Below, piece by piece: positions 55,627 through 62,903 of a stretch of 64,000 nt of DNA. The notes below the pieces were generated by a model, which was not told where the DNA came from, ran no database searches, and saw nothing but the letters and a program-made list of their open reading frames with translations. The number at the start of each line of letters is the position of its first letter. Positions within the stretch are counted from its first letter, which is position 1. The stretch lies in the NCBI RefSeq assembly GCF_900637975.1, contig NZ_LR134477.1:2666001-2730000 (forward strand). Reading direction: 5' to 3'. Source of the DNA: Actinomyces viscosus. Its GTDB lineage: Bacteria > Actinomycetota > Actinomycetes > Actinomycetales > Actinomycetaceae. The translations under genes were made by a program, and so were the position numbers.

Positions 55627-56935
55627 TCTGACCATCACGGCCTCGTTTCCCCTCGGGGAGTTCAATGCGCATGATGGGGATGGTAAGGCTGAATGGCCGC
55701 CGGCACCGGCACGGGTACTGGCTGCGATGCTGTCGGCTGCCCATAGGCTAGGAGAGGGGGTCGCCGAGGTCGAGGCGCTATTTCGATGTCCTCCTCCACG
55801 GATCAGCGCTCCTCCGGCTGGCGAGCGCCAGATCGGTTACCGGCGGTGGGTTCCCGTCAACAACGAGGTGAAAACCGCGCGGGACGGTTCGCTGACCGGG
55901 ATTATCGATCGAAACGACCGGTTTTTGGAGAAGCAGGCGAAAGATCCCGAGCGCGGCATGATGGTGGGCACTGATCCGAGCGATGTCGTGCGTTGGACCT
56001 TCACCGTCGACGATCAGGTCGATCTCGGTGTCCTGCAGAAGGTGGCGCGATCCGTGGAATACCTCGGGCGGCCTACGTCGCCTGTGCTGCTCGACGTCGT
56101 CGACGGTGTCGATGAGGCCCCGCCGCACCATTCTCGATGGGAGCCCGACCAACTGGGCTGGATTCAGTTGCGCGTGGGAACGGAAGCACTACTGGCTGCC
56201 TTGGATGCGCGTGAGGAGGAGCGGCGCCGCAGTACTGTGACGGGAACACACCCCTACATGAGTGTGCGCCCCACTTATACCTATCGGCTCGTGGGTGCAC
56301 AGTCAGGCGACGGAGTGGCGCCCGATGTTCGTGAGCTGCTGCGCTCCTGCTCCCTTTATCGACTACCTCAAAGCGGGCGAAACGGAACAGTTCTCGTGCA
56401 TGCCGCTGATGCTGCTCTCGTCATGGAGCAGCTGCGAGACTCCCTTGGGGAGACGGGGTGGATGCTGCCACTCATCGGCGGCATGGGACGCCGTCACCTC
56501 CCGGTCCTGCGAGGCGTTCTCGTGGCAGGAGGTCGTCGGGCGACTTCGGTGGGGCTCGCGGTGCGGACCGGGGTGGTGGAAGCCAAGCTCGCCGAGACCA
56601 GGACCATGGCCTCCCTGCCCCGAGTTCTGCGGGCCGCCACGGCTCCCTCCTCGCGATGGACGACCGTTGTCCCCACAGCCGAGGCGCCCGAGCGCATCAA
56701 GTCCATGTTGGAGGAATGTGCCTCGAGGCTCGACCGTAGAGTCGTTGATGCCGAACGGCACACCGACTCGCGAAGTGACGGTGGTGTCGACATCCAGGAG
56801 GACAATGGGTGCTGGCATGTTTCGGTGACTTTCGATGCGGTGGTCTCCGGGCCGGTCATCTTCGATGGCGTCCTCATGGTTCCGCTTGGGACAACCGCCT
56901 TGGCAGTGAACCCACAGCGGCCCCACGCCGGTTAA
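55619..56935 (+). CDS. csb2: Csb2 (Cas5-type) CRISPR effector subunit
   Basis: A 438-residue protein starting MSDLTITASFPLGEFNAHDG, then EWPPAPARVLAAMLSAAHRLGEG, the Csb2/GSU0054 signature (Cas5 part of type I-G). In other I-G systems Csb2 carries a Cas6 half ending in a glycine-rich loop. Here the C-terminus reads HVSVTFDAVVSGPVIFDGVLMVPLGTTALAV and lacks a convincing G-x-G-R loop, so RNA cleavage has probably passed to the separate Cas6e. The ATG at 55619 overlaps the csb1 stop. It ends 19 bases before the CRISPR array. Confidence 0.85.
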   Translation: MSDLTITASFPLGEFNAHDGDGKAEWPPAPARVLAAMLSAAHRLGEGVAEVEALFRCPPPRISAPPAGERQIGYRRWVPVNNEVKTARDGSLTGIIDRNDRFLEKQAKDPERGMMVGTDPSDVVRWTFTVDDQVDLGVLQKVARSVEYLGRPTSPVLLDVVDGVDEAPPHHSRWEPDQLGWIQLRVGTEALLAALDAREEERRRSTVTGTHPYMSVRPTYTYRLVGAQSGDGVAPDVRELLRSCSLYRLPQSGRNGTVLVHAADAALVMEQLRDSLGETGWMLPLIGGMGRRHLPVLRGVLVAGGRRATSVGLAVRTGVVEAKLAETRTMASLPRVLRAATAPSSRWTTVVPTAEAPERIKSMLEECASRLDRRVVDAERHTDSRSDGGVDIQEDNGCWHVSVTFDAVVSGPVIFDGVLMVPLGTTALAVNPQRPHAG

Positions 56936-56954
56936 CATCGCAGGTCAGCAAGGG

Positions 56955-57593
56955 GTCAGCCCCGCGCACGCGGGGGTAGAGGCTCGTGTGCAATGTCAGC
57001 GAAGAAAGAGTTGCGGTCAGCCCCGCGCACGCGGGGGTAGAGGCGTTAATGGCGAATGGCTTTGGATGGATCAGGAGTCAGCCCCGCGCACGCGGGGGTA
57101 GAGGCAATATCTCCTAATTCAACAATACGATACTGTCGTCAGCCCCGCGCACGCGGGGGTAGAGGGCGCCCAGATTACATCCAGGGGGCGCTCGGCTGGT
57201 CAGCCCCGCGCACGCGGGGGTAGAGGCAGGCGTTCGAGCCACACACACACGCGCGCACAGTCAGCCCCGCGCACGCGGGGGTAGAGGTGAACTGCTCGGC
57301 CGTCCAGTCAGGGGCAAACCGTCAGCCCCGCGCACGCGGGGGTAGAGGCGGTTCCCCACCCTGTCGAAGGAGCGCAGGCACGTCAGCCCCGCGCACGCGG
57401 GGGTAGAGGGCTTCTGCTTGGCGTCAAGTGTTTTGTTCCACTGTCAGCCCCGCGCACGCGGGGGTAGAGGCATCCTGAACATCGCCGCAGGTGAGGTCGG
57501 ATAGTCAGCCCCGCGCACGCGGGGGTAGAGGACAGACCTGTACGCGAAGAAACGCGCCTGGGGATGTCAGCCCCGCGCACGCGGGGGTAGAGG
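56955..57593 (+). CRISPR. CRISPR array, 11 identical 28-bp repeats, 10 spacers
   Basis: Repeats start at 56955, 57016, 57077, 57138, 57199, 57260, 57321, 57382, 57443, 57504 and 57566. Each is 28 bases beginning GTCAGCCCCGCGCACG and ending GGGGGTAGAGG, with an internal CCCCGCG/CGCGGGG hairpin. All 11 copies are identical. Spacers are 33 bases, except the last at 34. Repeat form and the 61-base period are those of type I-E arrays, and in the I-E orientation the array is transcribed in the same direction as the cas genes. There is no AT-rich leader: csb2 ends 19 bases before repeat 1. Confidence 0.98.
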
Positions 57594-57785
57594 GGGTGGC
57601 CTACGGATAGGGGCTGGCGTGCGCCGTCGGCGAGAAAGCGGGGCTGCTCGGGGTTTTCCACAGGGTGGTGCCGAAGTCTGGCGGTGGGGGCGTTGGTGCG
57701 GGTAATGTCAATACACCGCCCGGACGGACAGCGTTGCCCGCCCCGGCGGATGTGGAGTTGTTTCGGTGGCGAGGAGGCTTCCGTG

Positions 57786-58562
57786 ATGAGTACGTCCCTA
57801 CGATCCCCTGTGACCGCGCGCCCACGACAGTGGCCAGCCACCCGTACCCGGAGGTCAGTGGTTGGGCGCAACCGGTCCGGGGCGCGTCGCAGCCGTCGCC
57901 GAGCGGCAGCGGGTCTGGTGGCAGTGTGCGCGCTGGCCCTGGGTACGACTGGCTGCTCGTTGAGGGACGCGAAGGCCCAGGCCAGTGTGAGTGCCAGTGC
58001 CAGTGCCTCGGCGGCCATCGCCCGGGCCGAGCAGGGCCTGGTCGACGCCCAGGCCTCCGCGACCGCCTCCCGCGAGGCCGCCCTGACCCCCGAGCTCAAG
58101 GCCCAGCGCGACACCGCCCTGGCCGAACCCGCGCCCGCTAAACCCCCTCAGATGAACGAGGAGACCTCCGAGGGCGCGGTAGCCAGCGTTGGTTACTTCC
58201 TCGACCTCTACCGCTACGCCTTCATGACCGGCGACACCACCGAGCTCGCCGCCATGAGCGAAGACGGCTGCAAGTTCTGCCAATCAACGATCAACAATGC
58301 CACCACGCTCCACAACAGTGGCGGATGGGCCGACAGATGGGAGCAAACCATAACCGATCTAACCTACTATGAAAAACTCGACGGCTACAATTACAACAGA
58401 ATCAAAGTAATCGCCGATCACGGCGAACAGGTAAGTCATCCTAAAGGAGGAACGGAAACTAAGATAACCGAAGCGATGCAAGGTCAGATACTCAACTTCG
58501 CAGTTCATTACATGGATGGCCGCTGGTTAGTTGGCGGAGTGGAAGTAGAGAAAACACAATGA
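57786..58562 (+). CDS. DUF6318-like lipoprotein
   Basis: A 258-residue protein with a long basic N-terminus, then LVAVCALALGTTGCS: the lipobox cysteine is C57. The mature part has an Ala/Ser-rich helical linker (ASVSASASASAAIARAEQGLVDAQASATASREAA) and a domain with VASVGYFLDLYRYAFMTGDTTELAAMSEDGCKFCQSTI, as I recall for DUF6318 of Actinomyces. ATG at 57786 with GAGGAGG 8 bases upstream. Codon use switches to A/T-rich after about 58,285. The stop overlaps the next gene by ATGA. Function unknown; the 192 bases between the array and this gene hold no gene. Confidence 0.82.
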   Translation: MSTSLRSPVTARPRQWPATRTRRSVVGRNRSGARRSRRRAAAGLVAVCALALGTTGCSLRDAKAQASVSASASASAAIARAEQGLVDAQASATASREAALTPELKAQRDTALAEPAPAKPPQMNEETSEGAVASVGYFLDLYRYAFMTGDTTELAAMSEDGCKFCQSTINNATTLHNSGGWADRWEQTITDLTYYEKLDGYNYNRIKVIADHGEQVSHPKGGTETKITEAMQGQILNFAVHYMDGRWLVGGVEVEKTQ

Positions 58563-59398
58563 AACACGCACTCACGACGGCATCTATCTTCGCAATAGTG
58601 TTTTTCACATTCCTCACTTCCCCCTCATTGGCCGAGGAAGCCGGAGAGGGTGAATTGAGTTGGGACACACAGGCGACAGACGATTACGCCTCTATTGCTG
58701 GACATGCCTCGAGATCAGTAACCTCCAACCCCGAATCCGAGGATACAGGTTCAGGCTCCTCTGGTGACGGCGTAACAACTCAGTACGAAGACAGCTCGAC
58801 ATGGGACGAGCAGCCCCACCAGGAATGCTCCACGGAGAAGGATGAGAACGGGCTGGCGAAGTACGCGTGCAACCTCGCGAACCTCAGTCGCCCCTCCCAG
58901 CCTCAGGAACCCGCCGACGGGGGCGGTGGGCCCCGCACCATCACCGTCACCACCCGCCAGGCCGCCACCCTCATCGCCCAGGGCTCCGGCATCACCCGCC
59001 AACCACCCGGCCCCAGAGTCATCATCTCCAAGGCCTTCATCGTCTACACCGACCCCAGCCCCCGCTACCAGACCACCACCATCCTGGGCACCGCAGTGGA
59101 GGTCGAGTTCACCCCCACCTCCTACACCTGGGACTGGGGAGACGGCACCACCCTGACCACCACCGACCCCGGCCATCCCTACCCCCACCAGAGCGTCACC
59201 CACTACTACCAGCACACCGCCACCGCCGTCACCACCACCCTGACCACCACCTGGACCACCCGATACCGCCCCCAAGGCGAAACCACCTGGCGCACCATCG
59301 ACGGCACCATCACCACCACCGAGACCTCCACCCCCTACGACCTCGTCCGCATCGTCACCTACCTCACCGACGACGCCGAAGAAGCCCAAGGCCACTAA
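58559..59398 (+). CDS. secreted protein with PKD-like domain
   Basis: A 279-residue protein with a signal peptide (MKHALTTASIFAIVFFTFLTSPSLAEEA, cleaved near 25). After a low-complexity linker, residues about 180-260 have TPTSYTWDWGDGTTLTTTDPGHPYPHQSVTHYYQHTATA, a PKD-type fold signature (W-D-W-G-D-G). No anchor is visible, so it may be released or held by the lipoprotein encoded just before it. The first 75 codons are A/T-rich; the rest is extremely C-rich at third positions. Function unknown, presumably extracellular binding. Confidence 0.78.
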   Translation: MKHALTTASIFAIVFFTFLTSPSLAEEAGEGELSWDTQATDDYASIAGHASRSVTSNPESEDTGSGSSGDGVTTQYEDSSTWDEQPHQECSTEKDENGLAKYACNLANLSRPSQPQEPADGGGGPRTITVTTRQAATLIAQGSGITRQPPGPRVIISKAFIVYTDPSPRYQTTTILGTAVEVEFTPTSYTWDWGDGTTLTTTDPGHPYPHQSVTHYYQHTATAVTTTLTTTWTTRYRPQGETTWRTIDGTITTTETSTPYDLVRIVTYLTDDAEEAQGH

Positions 59399-59474
59399 CC
59401 CACGGACGCTCCGCGGCAAGACAGACGACAGACGACCACCTTCACCACCACAGACAGGACCTCATCTGCACCGC

Positions 59475-59538
59475 GGACGCACCATAGGCCCCGTGGACGG
59501 GCCCCGAGGGTGCAGTCGCCGGACCCTATGGTGCGTCC
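59475..59538. repeat. 14-bp perfect inverted repeat
   Basis: GGACGCACCATAGG (59475-59488) and its exact complement (59525-59538) flank 36 bases that also contain GGCCCCGTGG/CGGGGCCC-type pairing. It lies after the PKD gene stop in the 405-base gap before the convergent DUF4832 gene, and can serve as a terminator. Confidence 0.6.
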
Positions 59539-59644
59539 ACGACCAACCGAGCACCGTCAGCCACCCCTCCTGGGCGGGGCACCGGCCCGGACCGGCCAGA
59601 ACCCACACAGAGCCCACTCGGCTCACCCGTCGAGGCGGCTACTC

Positions 59645-59747
59645 CACGAGGTGCGGGTCGTACTGGCCGGGGGCTGACCGCACTGCACGGGATCCCTGCT
59701 CCCGTGCAGTGCACCCGCGTCCCGGCCAGTAGCACCCAGACCTCGTG
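59645..59747. repeat. 48-bp imperfect inverted repeat with 7-base loop
   Basis: The arms 59645-59692 and 59700-59747 match over about three quarters of positions, with uninterrupted blocks CACGAGGT, TACTGGCCGGG and GCACTGCACGGGA and clustered mismatches between them. The rest of the 59399-59803 gap holds no gene. It could be a bidirectional terminator between convergent genes, a structured RNA, or a palindromic repeat element. Confidence 0.65.
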
Positions 59748-59803
59748 CAGTGCCCAAGGCACCACCCAAGGCGCCGCGAGGCCACTGGTTCGCTCGCCCC
59801 GCC

Positions 59804-61366
59804 CTACCTGGTCGGAGTGCGGCCCAGGGTGAGGTAGCCGGGGAGCGTCTGGTCCTGGCCGGCGCTGGAGAAGCGCAGCGGCTGGCCCGACTCCAGCGGG
59901 TTGACCACGCGCACCAGGATCGTGTTCTCGCCGGCCGGGTCCGCCGGCAGCTGGCCGGAGAAGGTCTGGGTCTTGCCCACCTCGATCTTGCGCAGGTCGC
60001 CGCTGAGCGTCGTGCGCCCGACCTCGGCGCCGCTGGAGGTGTTGATGGCCACCGCCTCCACGCTCCAGTTGTAGTAGAAGGGAGCCACCCCGTTGTTGGC
60101 GATCTGCACCTCGATCTTGCCGTTGCGCATCCGCCAGCGCGCCACCGACAGGTCGTAGCCGGTCTCGGCGGAGGTCTGCACGGCGCGCTCGCGCTCGGCG
60201 CCGCTGAGCGTCGTCGTGAAGGCCCAGTTGTCCACCAGCCAGCTCGCGTGCGTGGCCTTGATGGAGGCGGCCATGTCCACCGTGCCCCCGTTGGAGCCCG
60301 AGGCCATGCAGCTGCCCGGGTTGCGCACCGAGCACTCCTGGATGCCCGGGTAGACCTCGCCGCCGATCGGGTACTGCTGCCAGGCCTGGTCCGCCTTCGC
60401 CTTCTTCAGCAGCGGCAGGAAGTGCCAGTCGGCGGTGTCCATGGTCGCGTAGCCGAAGGAGTCGTCGTGGTAGCCGACCCCGCGCTTGGCTGTCTCCGCG
60501 GACGGGTAGCGCGCCAGCGTGGGCGTCACCTGGAAGGCGCCGTCCCAGGTGTCGATGAGGGTGTTCTGGTTCGCCGTCGACGGCATCCAGTTCTCACCGG
60601 AGGGGTTCTCCCCGGAGACCTTGCCGTCCATCGGGAAGGTGTGCCCCTCGCCCCAGAAGCCGACGAGGCCGTGGGTGATGAAGGCCAGGCGCGGATCGCC
60701 GTCGTACTGCTGGCCCAGGGTGGAGATGAAGCCGGTGAGCATCGACATCATCTCGGGGTCGTTGTAGTCCGGGGCGAGCGACTGGCCCGGCGCGTTGCCG
60801 TTGACCGTGTACTCGTGGGTCGGGACCGCCTGGGAGCTGAGCAGGTAGGCCGGCATGCCGCTGGTGCGGCCGGGGTAGTCGACGTAGAAACGCAGCACCG
60901 CCTGGTGCCCGCGCGCGGCGATGGCGTTGAGGTGCGCCTCGAGCCTGTCCCACGAGTAGGAGCCCGGACCGGTGACGACGTCGCTGACCGGCAGCGTCAG
61001 CCACTCCATCGTGTAGGGCGGGGCCGTCTCGGGCAGGCCCGGTGAGTAGGAGGCGTCCGACGGCGCGAAGGGCATCATGCCCTTGAGCGGGTTGGCCTCC
61101 GGCGTGGCCCCCGCCGAGACCTCGGTCCAGGCCCGGCTGCAGTTGCAGGCCCGGAACCCGGTGGCCAGGGACACGACGGCGACCAGCGCCACGATGAGGG
61201 CGCCCAGTCGTGGACGTCGGCCCTTGCGGAGCCGGCCGAGCATCTGACGGCTCAGGGAGCGCGGGAGGGTTGCGCCCCCGCCGGGAGTGTGTGATTCCTG
61301 TGCGGCCCGCGAGGCGCGGGCTTCGGAGGTTGCTGAGGGGCTGTCGCCGTTCTGTGATTCGATCAT
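59804..61366 (-). CDS. DUF4874/DUF4832 secreted or membrane-anchored protein
   Basis: A 520-residue protein. After a basic N-terminus (RLRKGRRPRLG), a membrane helix (ALIVALVAVVSLATGF) leads to an extracellular part. Residues about 85-220 have NPLKGMMPFAPSD and GSYSWDRLEAHLNAIAARGHQAVLRFYVDYPG, the DUF4874 pattern; FITHGLVGFWGEGHTFP and the rest to the C-terminus match DUF4832. Such pairs resemble glycoside-hydrolase-like barrels; the substrate is unknown. Start 61366 (ATG) is chosen; a TTG lies further upstream. No ribosome site is strong. Confidence 0.82.
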   Translation of the reverse strand: MIESQNGDSPSATSEARASRAAQESHTPGGGATLPRSLSRQMLGRLRKGRRPRLGALIVALVAVVSLATGFRACNCSRAWTEVSAGATPEANPLKGMMPFAPSDASYSPGLPETAPPYTMEWLTLPVSDVVTGPGSYSWDRLEAHLNAIAARGHQAVLRFYVDYPGRTSGMPAYLLSSQAVPTHEYTVNGNAPGQSLAPDYNDPEMMSMLTGFISTLGQQYDGDPRLAFITHGLVGFWGEGHTFPMDGKVSGENPSGENWMPSTANQNTLIDTWDGAFQVTPTLARYPSAETAKRGVGYHDDSFGYATMDTADWHFLPLLKKAKADQAWQQYPIGGEVYPGIQECSVRNPGSCMASGSNGGTVDMAASIKATHASWLVDNWAFTTTLSGAERERAVQTSAETGYDLSVARWRMRNGKIEVQIANNGVAPFYYNWSVEAVAINTSSGAEVGRTTLSGDLRKIEVGKTQTFSGQLPADPAGENTILVRVVNPLESGQPLRFSSAGQDQTLPGYLTLGRTPTR

Positions 61367-61733
61367 GAGAACTTGTAGGTAGGGACCTGGGCGTGAAGGC
61401 AACCCTACCGGTCAGTCGGCAGACGACTCTGTGCTATCGCTGACAACGTTCAGAGTTGACAGCCCCGGGGCGCTGTGCTTCATCGCAGAGCGCTGGACTC
61501 GATCAACCTGATGCAGGGCTTCCGGAACATATGCTACTCCGGCGTTCCGAGCGTCGTGGGTCACAGTCCTGCATATGTTTTCGCAGGTGGACTGCGGTTG
61601 AGAGGCCCCGGGGGCCGGGTGGGTGCAGTGGCCGTGCGGTAGCCGTGCGGTGCTCGCGCAGTGGTCATGCACCGCCGTCGTCGGCAGGTGGGATGAGATT
61701 GCCGCTGCGCGCATAAGAGGCAATGATGACTCC
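61367..61733. other. 367-base gap before serC
   Basis: No gene is seen. It holds a TTGACA at 61456-61461 and a 9-bp inverted repeat, AACATATGC (61526-61534) and its complement (61571-61579), which could be an operator for the serine genes. No paired -10 hexamer is clear. Confidence 0.4.
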
Positions 61734-62813
61734 GTGCGCGTCTTCAATTTCTCCGCCGGTCCCGCCCAGCTTCCCCTGCCCGTCCTCGAGCAGGCCGCCT
61801 CCGAGCTCACCAGCTGGGGCGGATCGGGAATGTCCGTTCTGGAGGTCTCCCACCGCGGGGCCGACTTCGTGGCCTGCGCGGCCGACGCCGAGGCCACCTT
61901 GCGCCGGCTCCTGTCCATCCCCGAGAGCTACCGCGTCCTCTTCCTCCAGGGCGGGGCCAGCGCCCAGTTCGCCGGCATCCCCCTCAACCTGACCGCCCCC
62001 GGTGACACGGTCGCCTACCTCAACACCGGCCAGTGGTCCGCCAAGGCCATCAAGCAGGCCGGCGCCTACGAGCTCGACGTCGTCGTGCCCGCCGACGAGG
62101 CCGCCTCCTCCTACACGACCACGCCCGAGCCCGGCTCCTTCACCGTGCCCGAGGCCGCCCGCTACCTGCACTACACGCCCAACGAGACCATCGGCGGCGT
62201 CGAGTTCGACTACGTGCCCGACGCCGGCGACGTCCCGCTCGTGGCCGACTTCTCCTCCACGATCCTCTCGCGGCCCATCGACGTGAGCCGCTACGGCCTC
62301 ATCTACGCCGGCGCCCAGAAGAACATGGGCCCCTCGGGCCTGGCCGTCGTCATCGTGCGCGAGGACCTGCTGGGCCACGCCCGCCCGGTGACGCCCACCG
62401 TCCTGGACTACCAGAAGATGGCCGACGCCGACTCCATGCTCAACACGCCCCCCACCTTCGCCATCTACCTGCTGGGGCTCATCGGCCACTGGATCGAGGA
62501 CGGCGGCGGCCTGGAGGCGATGGCCGAGCGCAACCGCGTCAAGGCCGAGCTCCTCTACGGTGCCATCGACGCCTCCGACTTCTACGCCAACCCGGTCGAG
62601 AAGCGCTCGCGCTCCTGGATGAACGTGCCCTTCACCCTGGCCGACCCCGCCCTCGACGCCGACTTCCTGGCCGGCGCCCAGGCCGCGGGCCTGACCAACC
62701 TCAAGGGCCACCGCTCCGTGGGCGGCATGCGCGCCTCCATCTACAACGCCATGCCGATCGAGGGCGTGCGCGCTCTCATCGACTACATGACCGACTTCGC
62801 CGCCCGGGCCTGA
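61734..62813 (+). CDS. serC: phosphoserine aminotransferase
   Basis: A 359-residue PLP enzyme of serine synthesis, converting 3-phosphohydroxypyruvate to phosphoserine. It starts MRVFNFSAGPAQLPLPVLEQAASEL (GTG start), with MSVLEVSHRGADFVA, LLFLQGGASAQFAGIPLNL-type (VLFLQGGASAQFAGIPLNL) and the PLP-lysine region GLIYAGAQKNMGPSGLAVVIVRE. TVGGMRAS-like GHRSVGGMRASIYNAMPIEGV closes it. Longer frames upstream are not conserved. It is followed by serA after 90 bases. Confidence 0.95.
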   Translation: MRVFNFSAGPAQLPLPVLEQAASELTSWGGSGMSVLEVSHRGADFVACAADAEATLRRLLSIPESYRVLFLQGGASAQFAGIPLNLTAPGDTVAYLNTGQWSAKAIKQAGAYELDVVVPADEAASSYTTTPEPGSFTVPEAARYLHYTPNETIGGVEFDYVPDAGDVPLVADFSSTILSRPIDVSRYGLIYAGAQKNMGPSGLAVVIVREDLLGHARPVTPTVLDYQKMADADSMLNTPPTFAIYLLGLIGHWIEDGGGLEAMAERNRVKAELLYGAIDASDFYANPVEKRSRSWMNVPFTLADPALDADFLAGAQAAGLTNLKGHRSVGGMRASIYNAMPIEGVRALIDYMTDFAARA

Positions 62814-62903
62814 GCGCCCCTCAGCCCGACCCCGGCTCCCGGCGGCTCCCTGTGAGCGGGAACCGGTCCCGTCCTGCCCGAACGCCCTGAAGAAAGTACC
62901 TCC

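Noticed and set aside
56955..57593. Calling the locus type I-E from its repeats alone
   Set aside because: No cas8e, cse2, cas7e or cas5e is present; the effector genes are Csb1, Csb2 and Csb3, and Cas3 has the helicase-HD order.
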